Source of the DNA: Marine Group I thaumarchaeote SCGC AAA799-D11
Lineage (GTDB): Archaea > Thermoproteota > Nitrososphaeria > Nitrososphaerales > Nitrosopumilaceae
Length of the DNA stretch: 47,809 nt
Direction of reading: 5' to 3'
Assembly (NCBI GenBank): GCA_000746765.1
Contig: JOSY01000055.1
Span: forward strand, 1-47,809
In this document: positions 15,461 through 24,057 of the stretch, one piece after another
How the letters are laid out: the number at the start of each line of letters is the position of its first letter
Numbering within the stretch: the first letter of the stretch is position 1
Notes under the pieces: model-generated
What the model was told of the DNA's origin: nothing
Seen by the model: only the letters and a program-made list of their open reading frames with translations
The model's database searches: none
Program-made: the position numbers and the translations under genes

Positions 15461-16121
15461 TCCATCATTTTTCTGGATAAAATCTGAAGGCCAGCAAAAA
15501 TTAGCTACAGAGAATTTAGTACCAGGAAATCAAGTATACAAAGAAAAACTTATTGTCAAAAAAGGAACAGAATACAGGTTATGGGATCCTTTTAGAAGCA
15601 AGTTAGCAGCTGCAATAATGAATGAATTAGAGATTTTTCCTTTTGAAAATAAAACCAAAGTGTTGTATCTGGGTGCATCAACTGGAACAACTGTAAGTCA
15701 TATTTCAGATATTGTAGGACCAAGTGGAATTGTTTTTGCAGTGGAACATGCAAGTAGAGTTGCAAGAGATTTTTTAGACAGAGTTGCAGCATATAGAAAA
15801 AATATTATGCCAATTCTACAAGATGCACGAAAACCAAAAGAGTATTTTTCAGTATTTGGCAAAGTAGATGTAGTCTATGTAGATATTGCACAGCCTGATC
15901 AAACAGAAATTGCAATTGATAACTGTGAAATGTTTCTAAAGAAAGGAGGTTATTTCTTCCTAGTAATTAAAACAAGAAGTATAGATGTAACAAAATCACC
16001 AAAAAAGATTGTAGAAGAAGAAACACAAAAGCTAAAATCAAGATTTGATGTAATGCAATCAATTGATTTGCATCCATATGATAAAGACCATGCAATAGTT
16101 ATTGCAAAATTTAGAGGCTAG
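15447..16121 (+). CDS. flpA: fibrillarin-like rRNA/tRNA 2'-O-methyltransferase
   Basis: 224 residues. This is the catalytic subunit of the C/D-box RNP with the SAM motif VLYLGASTGTTVSHISDIVG, VFAVEHASRVARDFLDRVA, ILQDARKPKEY, VDVVYVDIAQPDQ and the C-terminal YFFLVIKTRSIDV. I place the start at TTG 15447 (MEEDNPSFFWIKSEG), because this yields the usual archaeal length; the longer open frame upstream is the nop5 tail read in another frame. It overlaps nop5 by 14 bp, implying coupled translation of partner proteins, and its 3' end overlaps rnhB by 4 bp. Confidence 0.93.
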   Translation: MEEDNPSFFWIKSEGQQKLATENLVPGNQVYKEKLIVKKGTEYRLWDPFRSKLAAAIMNELEIFPFENKTKVLYLGASTGTTVSHISDIVGPSGIVFAVEHASRVARDFLDRVAAYRKNIMPILQDARKPKEYFSVFGKVDVVYVDIAQPDQTEIAIDNCEMFLKKGGYFFLVIKTRSIDVTKSPKKIVEEETQKLKSRFDVMQSIDLHPYDKDHAIVIAKFRG

Positions 16122-16756
16122 GTATTCATTATTTTCTGGACAGGCTTCCAGCTTTTACGCACAAATGTAGGTAGAGAATGGTTAGTTTTGTAGTACCTAG
16201 TCACAAATTTGACCGTTTTTAAATCAGATGGGTAACCACTGCCCAAATCATGATTTTTACGTAGTTTTTTAATTGCCCTATCACGCGTAACTTTTGCTAA
16301 AATAGATGCAGCAGACACAATTACAAATCTACTATCTGCATGATGATAGGATTTGATTTTATGATTATCAGATAATTTTGAGATTTCTTTTCCAAATCTT
16401 TTAGGATTTACATCACAAGAATCAACATAAGATGTATCAGGATTTAGTTTTGAGACAACTTTTGCCATGTATTTTGCTTCTAATTCATTCAAACCATGGC
16501 GTTTGACACTTGCATCAATAGATCTTGGTGGAATTTTTGTAATGTAGTAATCATCAACTAATTTGATAATTTTTTTGTAAAGTAATTCTCTGTTTTTTGG
16601 AGAGAGTTTCTTTGAATCTTTAACACCTAATGAAGAAAGTTTTCTTAATTTTCTTTTATCAATAGAAATGCCAGAAATTACTAAAGGGCCAAGCATAGAA
16701 CCACGCCCTGCATCATCTATCCCACAAACTCGCACGAATTCTGTCTTAAAGCACAA
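16118..16756 (-). CDS. rnhB: ribonuclease HII
   Basis: 212 residues. RNase HII cleaves RNA of RNA-DNA hybrids and single ribonucleotides in DNA. Motifs seen: CGIDDAGRGSMLGPLVIS, LGVKDSKKLSP, SYVDSCDVN and HADSRFVIVSAASILAKVTRD, then GSGYPSD. The DEDD active site normally starts G-I-D-E-A-G; here the Glu is Asp (residues 14-15 are Asp-Asp, both GAT), a conservative but unusual change in a catalytic carboxylate. The start given is TTG; a GTG eight codons in (VRVCGIDD) is an equally good start for a minimal enzyme. It faces trm1 across a short divergent gap. Confidence 0.9.
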   Translation of the reverse strand: MCFKTEFVRVCGIDDAGRGSMLGPLVISGISIDKRKLRKLSSLGVKDSKKLSPKNRELLYKKIIKLVDDYYITKIPPRSIDASVKRHGLNELEAKYMAKVVSKLNPDTSYVDSCDVNPKRFGKEISKLSDNHKIKSYHHADSRFVIVSAASILAKVTRDRAIKKLRKNHDLGSGYPSDLKTVKFVTRYYKTNHSLPTFVRKSWKPVQKIMNT

Positions 16757-16795
16757 GTATTAAACCATTATAGGTTTTGAAAAAATAGAAGAATA

Positions 16796-17833
16796 TTGGA
16801 AATACCAAATGAATCTCTTCAAGAAATTGTTGAAGGAAAAACAAAATTGTTAGTTCCAAAAGGATCAATTACAGAAAAAGTTCCACCAAAAGAACCAGCA
16901 TTTTTTAATCCAAAAGCAAAGTTAAACAGAGATTTTTCAATTATTGCATATGCTGCATTTCTAAAAAATTTTCAAGGACCAAAAATTTTCTTGGAAGGAT
17001 TATCAGGTATTGGTGCAAGAGGACTACGAGTTACAAATGAATTAGAAATTGATAATTTAGTAATTAATGATCTAAATCCAACTGCACTAAAAATGGCTGA
17101 GTATTCAGCCAAACTTAATGGAATCAAAAATGTAGAATTTGTTGAAAAAGAAGTATGTAGATTTTTTAGTAATTTTTCAAAAAAAGGGGAGAGAGGTTCA
17201 ATAGTAGATATTGACCCATTTGGCTCTCCAGCAGCATTTTTTGATTGTGGAATTAGAGCAACCATGCATGGAGGGATTTTATCTGTTGCAGCCACAGATT
17301 TGCAGGTACTAAACGGGCTTTTTCAGAGTGCTTGTAAGAGAAAATATGGTGGAATCCCAATTAGAGTAGAATATGGAAATGAGATAGCAATTAGATTGGT
17401 GTTAGGTTGCCTTAGAATGGTAGCAGCAAGGTTAGGTGTTGAGGTAAAACCAATGTTTGTTGAAAGTGATATGCACTACTATAGAACATATGTCAAAGTT
17501 CTAAACAGACCTGATCAAGAAGAAAATATAGGATATATTTTACATTGTAAAAATTGCGGACATCGAGAAGTTTCATTAGAACAAAAACAAGAATGTGAGT
17601 TGTGTAAATCAAGAATTGATACTGCAGGTCCATTATGGATTGGAAAAATTTTTGATAAAGAGTTTATTGAAAACATGTTGATTCAGATTCCAAATTTGCA
17701 AGTAGACAAAGTTTGTGAAAAAATATTAAACAAATGTCTACTAGAAGCAGAAATGCCAGGAACATACTACACATTAGATGAAATTGCAAAAAAAAACTTT
17801 TCAATCTATCCAATAAAACCCAAGCACACATAA
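16796..17833 (+). CDS. trm1: tRNA (guanine-26-N2) dimethyltransferase
   Basis: 345 residues. Trm1 uses SAM to make m2,2G26 in tRNA. Signature blocks are EIVEGKTKLLVPKG, PAFFNPKAKLNRDFSI, FLEGLSGIGARGLRVTNEL (motif I), IVDIDPFGSPAAFFD (the DPFG catalytic motif) and LSVAATDLQVLNG. A zinc ribbon CKNCGHREVSL / CELCKSR follows, and a C-terminal helical domain. The start is TTG. The 3' end overlaps the convergent rlmE gene by 28 bp, so the two transcripts are antisense over that stretch. Confidence 0.94.
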   Translation: MEIPNESLQEIVEGKTKLLVPKGSITEKVPPKEPAFFNPKAKLNRDFSIIAYAAFLKNFQGPKIFLEGLSGIGARGLRVTNELEIDNLVINDLNPTALKMAEYSAKLNGIKNVEFVEKEVCRFFSNFSKKGERGSIVDIDPFGSPAAFFDCGIRATMHGGILSVAATDLQVLNGLFQSACKRKYGGIPIRVEYGNEIAIRLVLGCLRMVAARLGVEVKPMFVESDMHYYRTYVKVLNRPDQEENIGYILHCKNCGHREVSLEQKQECELCKSRIDTAGPLWIGKIFDKEFIENMLIQIPNLQVDKVCEKILNKCLLEAEMPGTYYTLDEIAKKNFSIYPIKPKHT

Positions 17834-18399
17834 TACAACTCACTACTCTGTTTTCTACTTGCTTTGGGTTTGGTGAGATTGATTCTTGCAAATTTTTTCT
17901 TTACATAATCTCTAAATTCCATAGAGTATTCACCATCAAAAACTTTGAAGACAGCATTGCCTTTGTGTGCCAATACCTTATCCATGATTTTAGTACAATC
18001 ATAGTTTAGAGATATTTGTTTTGCATGGTCAACAGACCAATTTCCACTGACTTTAGGTGAAAGATCACATATTACAGCATTAACTTTACGCTCAAAATAA
18101 TCCATCACATCATCAACTACATTCTCATCTTCAATATCACCTCTCAAAATATGAGCTCCAGGAATCTCTTCCACATAAGACAAATCAATACCCATAACTT
18201 TACCTTGATTTCCCGCAAGTTTTACTGCCATCTGTGTCCATCCACCAGGAGCACAGCCAAGATCAAGAACGTAAAAACCAGGACCAATAATTCGATAGGA
18301 TTGATTTAGTTCTTTGAGTTTGTATGCGGCTCGACTTCGAAAACCTTGTTCGTGTGCCAGTTTTCGATAATGATCTTTGCGTGCATCTAGTAATTTCAT
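17806..18399 (-). CDS. rlmE: RlmE/FtsJ-family 2'-O-ribose methyltransferase
   Basis: 197 residues of the RrmJ/FtsJ family: HYRKLAHEQGFRSRAAYKL, motif I VLDLGCAPGGWTQMAVKLAG, GIDLSYVEEIPGA, VICDLSPKVSGNW, NAVFKVFDGEYS and the ending TKPKASRKQSSELYYVCLGF. The catalytic K-D-K-E residues are in place. Bacterial RlmE methylates U2552 of 23S rRNA; archaeal relatives act on rRNA or tRNA. The ATG overlaps the stop of the RPC34-like gene by 4 bp, so it is the second gene of that operon. Confidence 0.92.
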   Translation of the reverse strand: MKLLDARKDHYRKLAHEQGFRSRAAYKLKELNQSYRIIGPGFYVLDLGCAPGGWTQMAVKLAGNQGKVMGIDLSYVEEIPGAHILRGDIEDENVVDDVMDYFERKVNAVICDLSPKVSGNWSVDHAKQISLNYDCTKIMDKVLAHKGNAVFKVFDGEYSMEFRDYVKKKFARINLTKPKASRKQSSELYYVCLGFIG

Positions 18400-19091
18400 T
18401 TGGCCTTCGCAGGTTTTTTCATTTCAGCAATTACCCAATCTTCAATGAACTGACAATTTCTTGGACTGATTTCACCTTCAAGTGAGCATTTCTGTTCAAC
18501 AGGACAAACCAAACATGGTGCATTTTCAATTGATTGTGTACTAATTGGAGTTTTCTTTAAAATTAATTTGTAAGTCCAACGATTCTTTTCAAGAATTTTT
18601 TCTCTTGTAATTGTACCCATTCTTTCAAGTTTTAGTGCTAAACGAGAACCATCACGACTTGTAAGTTTAAGTTTTTTCCACAATTCACTTTGGAACATTC
18701 CTTCGGATTCACGTTCAGCTAAAATATCATAAACTTTGTTTGTGAGTCTTTCCATGTCAACTTTTTCAATTTGGAAATTTTCAATTTCCTCATCAGATAA
18801 TTGTTCTTCTAATTCTTCTTCAAGTGTTTTTTCAGCCTCTTTTTTTGCCTCTTCAATTTCTTTTTTGGTTAATTTTTTCTCTTTAGCAGGTTTTGCTTCT
18901 TTCTTTGTGGTTTTCTTTGCAGGTTTTGCTTCTTTCTTTGTGGTTTTCTTTGCAGGTTTTGCTTCTTTCTTTGTGGTTTTCTTTTTTTTTGGTTTAGAAT
19001 CTAGTACTTCTTTTTTCTTTTTTAATGCATCAAGTTCGGCCTTGATCTTCTTTGCTTCATCAGCCAATTCATCTTTTTTCTTTGCCATCAA
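18396..19091 (-). CDS. RPC34-like transcription factor (RNA polymerase III RPC34/RPC39 homologue) with 4-Cys iron-sulphur motif
   Basis: 231 residues. The first half is Lys/Glu-rich and includes three exact copies of KKTTKKEAKPA. A winged-helix domain follows (VYDILAERESEGMFQSELWK, SRDGSRLALKLERMGTITRE, NRWTYKLILKK). The C-terminus carries CLVCPVEQKCSLEGEISPRN followed by CQFIEDW, i.e. CxxCPx4Cx8-9C. That Cys pattern after a winged helix is the [4Fe-4S] site of eukaryotic RPC34/RPC39 and of its crenarchaeal and thaumarchaeal orthologues. A role in transcription, perhaps of non-coding RNAs, is inferred from that family. It overlaps rlmE by 4 bp. The coding start could be either of two adjacent Met codons. 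Confidence 0.8.
   Translation of the reverse strand: MMAKKKDELADEAKKIKAELDALKKKKEVLDSKPKKKKTTKKEAKPAKKTTKKEAKPAKKTTKKEAKPAKEKKLTKKEIEEAKKEAEKTLEEELEEQLSDEEIENFQIEKVDMERLTNKVYDILAERESEGMFQSELWKKLKLTSRDGSRLALKLERMGTITREKILEKNRWTYKLILKKTPISTQSIENAPCLVCPVEQKCSLEGEISPRNCQFIEDWVIAEMKKPAKAK
18886..18984 (-). repeat. 33-bp tandem repeats (x3) in the RPC34-like gene
   Basis: Three in-frame copies of a 33-bp unit starting at 18886, 18919 and 18952 on the plus strand, coding for KKTTKKEAKPA on the minus strand. The copies are identical as read, indicating recent duplication. This makes a length-variable basic linker before the winged helix. Confidence 0.9.
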
Positions 19092-19139
19092 ATCACCTTA
19101 TTTTTTAAATTTAATTTCATATTTTTCATAAAGTCATTC

Positions 19140-19595
19140 CTATTTAACAGTAAATTCTTCGCTAATTGAGATATTTTTTAAGTCTTCAGAAATCATTTCT
19201 GCTACAATTTTGTATGAACCAGCAGTATCAATTACTTTGGAGAATTTCTCGCCTATGGGAATTAACTCATTTCTTTCAGTAAAGCATTGCTCAAAAAATC
19301 CACCTTGGGTTACTACATCCTTTCCAGAATATATTGTCACATACAGGTCTCCACAATCAAAATGGGAATTAGAAACCTGAACAGATATCTCTACAAGTTC
19401 AGAAGTTGAATAGGTTTTTGAGAGTCCAATTATCTCAATATCAGCATCGTGAGAACCTTCTGAGAAAGACATTGAAGGCATCATGTTTAGTTCTCGGTCA
19501 GGCTCTTGGAGAACATCACCCATAACAGCAGAACCAAAAGCAATTGAGAAAATTACTGGTAAGATAAATACTACAAAAATTCTCTTTGATGCCAT
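19140..19595 (-). CDS. secreted or membrane-tethered protein with Ig-like fold
   Basis: 151 residues. The N-terminus MASKRIFVVFILPVIFSIAF is a hydrophobic signal segment. The mature part reads ADIEIIGLSKTYSTSELVEI and VQVSNSHFDCGDLYVTIY, and ends AGSYKIVAEMI, a beta-sandwich pattern seen in thaumarchaeal extracellular proteins. Two Cys (FDCGDL and EQCFTE) could form a disulphide. The function is unknown. It follows the RPC34-like gene's start by about 50 bp on the same strand but has its own upstream region. Confidence 0.65.
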   Translation of the reverse strand: MASKRIFVVFILPVIFSIAFGSAVMGDVLQEPDRELNMMPSMSFSEGSHDADIEIIGLSKTYSTSELVEISVQVSNSHFDCGDLYVTIYSGKDVVTQGGFFEQCFTERNELIPIGEKFSKVIDTAGSYKIVAEMISEDLKNISISEEFTVK

Positions 19596-19698
19596 TTGAT
19601 TTTAAAATCAGGTTTTCCCCTATATCTATTTAGCAAAACCATTGACTTCGGATCAATTTGACGAATGAGTTAAATCGTAGCCGACTAAATATCGCTAG

Positions 19699-21792
19699 AT
19701 GCGACTTAGAAAATTCAGAGTCAGAGCATATCGCTGCATTCATGATTCTGGAGAGATTACAGTTGGGGATTTAGCAGCGTTTGTTGGAAGAAATGAAAGT
19801 GGTAAAACAACTATTCTTCAAGCATTAACCCTTTTGAATCGAGACGAACAAGTTTCAGAATTAGATCTTTGTGATGAAATGAGTGAAGAACTCAAAGATG
19901 AGATTAGATTAGCAGAAGGAGAATTTGAACTAAATCAAAATGAAATTGGAATGCTAAAAGAAAAATTCCCAGGTTTGCCAGAAATGAAGAAAATTAGATT
20001 ATTTAGAACAAACAGAAACCCCAAAGTCCAATACGAGTTTGATGATGTTGAACTTGGTGAAGAGGAGAATAAAGGACTTAATTCGTGGGAAAACTTTTCA
20101 AAACAAATCATTGAGTTTTTAGATACAATTCCAAATCACCTTAGAATTCAAATTGATACTTCCTTCTTTGAAGGAGGAGTTCCAAATAACCAAGAGTCAT
20201 TTGACAGAGGAATGGCTGAGTTTAGCAATCAATTTCATGTTATTGCAATCCAAGAACCTAAAGTAATTGAAGAGTGGGAGAAAATCTATGAGAGTCCAGA
20301 AAACCAGTTTTCAAATTTACTTAGTGGAAAAAGTGAAAAAACAGCTCTACAAAACTTCATAGAATCAGAACTACATCCAAGATTTGTTTATTTTTCAGAT
20401 TATAAAAAAATCTACGGAAACATAAACCTCAACGAATACCTCAGAGAAGAAAAAGGAGAAAGAGCAGACTCTATTGAATATGTAGAAGAGTTTGACAAGG
20501 CTGAGACAGTCAGAAATCTCTTCTATCTAGCAGAATTAGACATGAATGAACTAGAGGAAGTCAAAGAGAGCCCATCAAAATGTATCAAATTACTAAATGC
20601 AGCAAGTAACAGATTAACTAGTAAACTAAATCCAGCATGGAAAGGAGATCCAATCCATGTTGACTTGAGATATAATCCAGGAAATATCATGAGTGTTGTA
20701 ATTTCAGATGTTCACAAAGATGGTACAGTAACTAACACAGGATTACTGAATAGGAGAGCAGAAGGTTTCAAATGGACATTTTCTTTTATTGTAAACTTTG
20801 CAGCTGAAACACAGAGAGCAGAACTTAAAGAGGCAATTTTACTTTTAGACGAACCAGCAAGAAATCTTCATCCAACACAACAGATGGGAATTTCAGATCT
20901 GTTAAAAAACTTGGCAGGTTCTAACCAAGTTTTGTATGCAACACACTCACCATTTATGATCTTTGATTACACTCCAGGAAATTTACTTGTAGTAGAGTTG
21001 GATAAACGAAAGCATCTAAGTAGAATATTTTATGATTATTGGAATGCAGATGACAAAACACTTACACCAATTTTGTATGGATTGTCAAGAGGTCAGGTAG
21101 AATCAATAGTAGACAGAGAGATAGGAACAAACTCAAGACCAGTAATCATTGTAGAGACAATGTCAGATTCAATGTATCTTAATGCATTTGACAAATTCTT
21201 GCAAGATCCAAACATCTCAATGAATCCACTTAATGTTGTTGCAGCATATAACAAAAATTCAGTTTTGCCTTTGGCAATTTTCTACAGAAATCATGGATAC
21301 AGAACTTTCATTCTATTAGATAATACTGAAGAATCTAAACAAATTTCAGCCCAACTGGTCTCAAATGAATTCTCACCAATTCAAACAATTTTCTTTGAAT
21401 TGGAAGGAAAAAAGCTCGAATCAATTGAGGATTACATTGTACTTGAAGACTATTTACACCCAGTAAACCAAACCTATGAAATCAAATTGAGACAAGAGGG
21501 ATTCTCAAACCTTACACCTGAAGACGTATTATCAAAGGAAGGTAAAGGTAATTTGAAAAAACTAAGAAAAATTTGGCAAGAGCATAGCGATGATGATTGG
21601 GGTAAATTCAACAATGAAGACATCACTAGATATATTTGTGAAAAAATTGCATTAGAGGAGACTAGTTTCTTATCAGACAAAACAAAAGACCAATTCAGAT
21701 CATTATACAGGTTAATTGCAGAGCGAATCAGACAATATCAAAATGTTAATACAAAATCAGATTTGGATAAATTTCAAAAGGCCAAAGCTTAA
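19699..21792 (+). CDS. OLD-like ATPase with degenerate TOPRIM domain
   Basis: 697 residues. An ABC/SMC-type ATPase domain has Walker A VGRNESGKTTILQAL at about 29-43 and, after a long helical insert, Walker B AILLLDEPARNLHPTQQMGI near 375, then VLYATHSPFMI (switch His). This layout is that of the OLD (overcoming lysogenization defect) and related AAA_15/21 nucleases. The C-terminal part has a TOPRIM-like order, PVIIVETMSDSMYL and TFILLDNTEESKQ. The canonical E-G-x-x-D becomes E-T-M-S-D and D-x-D becomes LLDNTE, so nuclease metal binding is probably weakened or lost. It has no GajB, reverse transcriptase or other defence partner next to it. Confidence 0.75.
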   Translation: MRLRKFRVRAYRCIHDSGEITVGDLAAFVGRNESGKTTILQALTLLNRDEQVSELDLCDEMSEELKDEIRLAEGEFELNQNEIGMLKEKFPGLPEMKKIRLFRTNRNPKVQYEFDDVELGEEENKGLNSWENFSKQIIEFLDTIPNHLRIQIDTSFFEGGVPNNQESFDRGMAEFSNQFHVIAIQEPKVIEEWEKIYESPENQFSNLLSGKSEKTALQNFIESELHPRFVYFSDYKKIYGNINLNEYLREEKGERADSIEYVEEFDKAETVRNLFYLAELDMNELEEVKESPSKCIKLLNAASNRLTSKLNPAWKGDPIHVDLRYNPGNIMSVVISDVHKDGTVTNTGLLNRRAEGFKWTFSFIVNFAAETQRAELKEAILLLDEPARNLHPTQQMGISDLLKNLAGSNQVLYATHSPFMIFDYTPGNLLVVELDKRKHLSRIFYDYWNADDKTLTPILYGLSRGQVESIVDREIGTNSRPVIIVETMSDSMYLNAFDKFLQDPNISMNPLNVVAAYNKNSVLPLAIFYRNHGYRTFILLDNTEESKQISAQLVSNEFSPIQTIFFELEGKKLESIEDYIVLEDYLHPVNQTYEIKLRQEGFSNLTPEDVLSKEGKGNLKKLRKIWQEHSDDDWGKFNNEDITRYICEKIALEETSFLSDKTKDQFRSLYRLIAERIRQYQNVNTKSDLDKFQKAKA

Positions 21793-21864
21793 GAAGTTTG
21801 CTCATGACAAATCCTGAATTTAAAAATAGAAAAAGAGGAAAAAACTTTAAGGTTTAAGTGAGAG

Positions 21865-24018
21865 ATGACTAGTTTGAATACAATGAATAGATCCTCTATG
21901 AGAGGAATTTTCCTTTCAGTTGTATTATTATTTTCAATAACGCTAATCTCAATTCCAGAAAATGTGTATGGTGAAGTTAATGCTAACAGTATTGGTTTAG
22001 AAGAAACTACAATTATTGAGTTTACAAATGAATTAAATGAAGAAATCAATACTTTTAGAATTTGGCTTGGTGCAGATTTTAATTTTAAATCTTTTAAAAC
22101 TGAAAAAGGATGGGTAGGTGAAAAAACTCCACAAGGAGTTATTATTTTTACAACTTCGGAACCAATTAAAAAAGGTGAATCAGTAAAGTTTGGAGTAAAA
22201 ACGGATAACAAAAATCCAAGAATAAACTGGAAAGCAATTGACACAAAAAGTGTACAACAAGGTATGGGTAAAGTACTGCCAAAAGAATTACCCAAAGTTG
22301 TAGAAAATACCGAAATAAAACCAACACAAACAGGTGCAGGTGTTCTTTCGGATTCTATTTTTAGAATAATTCCAGAAAAACCTAATGTGGGTTCATCAAT
22401 CAGAGTAACTGGAGATAATTTTGGAGCTTCACAAGAATTTGACTTTTACATAGACAATTCAAAAATTGGTAGTTTTGTGACAGATGAGAATGGACACTTT
22501 ATGACAACAATGAAAATTCCAGAAAACCAAGGTGCTGAAAGAGTAGATTTCAAAGTCAAAGATAGTGACGGAGAAGAAAAGAAGATCAGTCTAAGAATTG
22601 GACAAATTGAAAATAGAATTCCAGAAGCAGATAACATCAAACTAACAATCAAAGGAATACCAAATGTAATTCACAGAGGTGACTTTTTGGAGATTTTAGG
22701 TACAGGAAAACCTAACGGTGCAGTTACTGCAGAGATAACAAATCCTGAGGGAGAGATTATTAATTCAAGAACAGCTGAAGTTGATTCTAAAGGAAATTGG
22801 GAATTAGCAGAGCCAATCATTATTCCATTAGACACACCATTTGGAAAATATAGTGCAACAATCACAGATGGAAGAGAAAATATTCTAAAATCATGGGTTG
22901 TGGAAACTGATAAAAAAATAATCATTGCACCACACAATTTGAAATTTGAACCTGGAGAAGTAATGAAATTCAATGGTACTGCCTTACCTAACAAGCCAAT
23001 TGAACTAATTTTAGAAGATCCACTAGGTAAAGAATTGTTTTCAGATATTATTCAACTAGATGAATCAGGATTTGTAGAATTTGAACATACAACAGAGCAA
23101 TCATCAGCTAAAGGAACATACACTCTAATTGCAACACAAGAAAAAGATACAGAATTTATCTTTGCAGGACTAGGTCAATTACCTACAATTCCAGTTAATC
23201 TAGAGTTTGATGAACTAAATTACAGTGCAGGAGATACAGCGATTATTTCACTTACAGGAAAGGCTTCAGAAATTGTTAGTTTGTTAATCATAGACCCATC
23301 TGACAAACCAAAAGGAGATTCTATCTCTATTACTTTGGCAGGTGATGGTACTGCAGAATATGAACTTGATTTATCAGGATATGCATCAGGAGTGTATTCA
23401 GCAGTAGTCAGTAAAGGAAGTGCACAGAGTTCAGAAGTGTTTACTGTAGGATTACAAACAGGATCCGGAGATATTCAAATTAACACTACAAAATTAGATT
23501 ATGCCCCAGGGGATTCAATACTCATTTTAGGAGATACTGCAAAGAATGTCTTGCTAACTATAACGTTGTCAGATCCTGATGGAAACATCATAAAAGAAAA
23601 GGATACATTTTCAGACAAAAATGGAAAAATTTCTGAGAGTTCATTTAGGATCCCATCAGATGCAGAGGGAGGAATGTGGTCAATTAATGCAAAGAGCGGT
23701 GCAAACTTTGACACAATAGAAGTTGAAGTAATTGCAACAGCAACAGAAGGAATTCAAATAAGTGTTGAAGAAGGGGAAGAAATTCCAGGGTATGGACAAA
23801 CACTTCAAATCATAGTGATTGGAGTTAGTCAAACTGTTGACATAGATATCATATCAGAAGACGGTGAAGTCATAGAATCATTGGCATTCCAAGCATCAGG
23901 TGAAGGAGAAATAAACCAACCATGGATAATTCCTAAGGATACTGAACCTGGAACATATACAATCAAAGTATCAGATGCATTTACTTCTGGTGAAACTACT
24001 TTTGAAATAACAGGATAG
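21865..24018 (+). CDS. large secreted multidomain (Ig/IPT-like repeat) surface protein
   Basis: 717 residues. A signal peptide near residues 12-36 (GIFLSVVLLFSITLIS, then ENVYGEVNA) directs export. The rest is a series of beta-sandwich repeats of about 85-95 residues, each with a PG(D/E) turn and an 'x-G-x-a' strand: PEKPNVGSSIRVTGDNFG, IHRGDFLEILGTGKPNG, FEPGEVMKFNGTALPNKP, YSAGDTAIISLTGKAS, YAPGDSILILGDTAKN and IPGYGQTLQIIVIG. At least six repeats are visible. There is no membrane anchor at the C-terminus. Such proteins coat thaumarchaeal cells or bind surfaces; the ligand is unknown. TATA-like TTTAAGG lies close upstream. Confidence 0.75.
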   Translation: MTSLNTMNRSSMRGIFLSVVLLFSITLISIPENVYGEVNANSIGLEETTIIEFTNELNEEINTFRIWLGADFNFKSFKTEKGWVGEKTPQGVIIFTTSEPIKKGESVKFGVKTDNKNPRINWKAIDTKSVQQGMGKVLPKELPKVVENTEIKPTQTGAGVLSDSIFRIIPEKPNVGSSIRVTGDNFGASQEFDFYIDNSKIGSFVTDENGHFMTTMKIPENQGAERVDFKVKDSDGEEKKISLRIGQIENRIPEADNIKLTIKGIPNVIHRGDFLEILGTGKPNGAVTAEITNPEGEIINSRTAEVDSKGNWELAEPIIIPLDTPFGKYSATITDGRENILKSWVVETDKKIIIAPHNLKFEPGEVMKFNGTALPNKPIELILEDPLGKELFSDIIQLDESGFVEFEHTTEQSSAKGTYTLIATQEKDTEFIFAGLGQLPTIPVNLEFDELNYSAGDTAIISLTGKASEIVSLLIIDPSDKPKGDSISITLAGDGTAEYELDLSGYASGVYSAVVSKGSAQSSEVFTVGLQTGSGDIQINTTKLDYAPGDSILILGDTAKNVLLTITLSDPDGNIIKEKDTFSDKNGKISESSFRIPSDAEGGMWSINAKSGANFDTIEVEVIATATEGIQISVEEGEEIPGYGQTLQIIVIGVSQTVDIDIISEDGEVIESLAFQASGEGEINQPWIIPKDTEPGTYTIKVSDAFTSGETTFEITG

Positions 24019-24057
24019 GTTCAAACAATTTTATTTCACCTAAATTTAGCAGCCAGT

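Noticed and set aside
18886-18984. Regular direct repeats that might suggest a CRISPR array
   Set aside because: The repeats are contiguous without spacers, in frame, and encode the KKTTKKEAKPA linker. The same holds for the repeats at 15332-15412 in nop5.
19699-24018. A Gabija-like or other multi-gene defence system with the OLD-like ATPase
   Set aside because: The next gene is a secreted repeat protein, not a UvrD-like helicase or nuclease partner, and the upstream gene is a secreted protein on the other strand.
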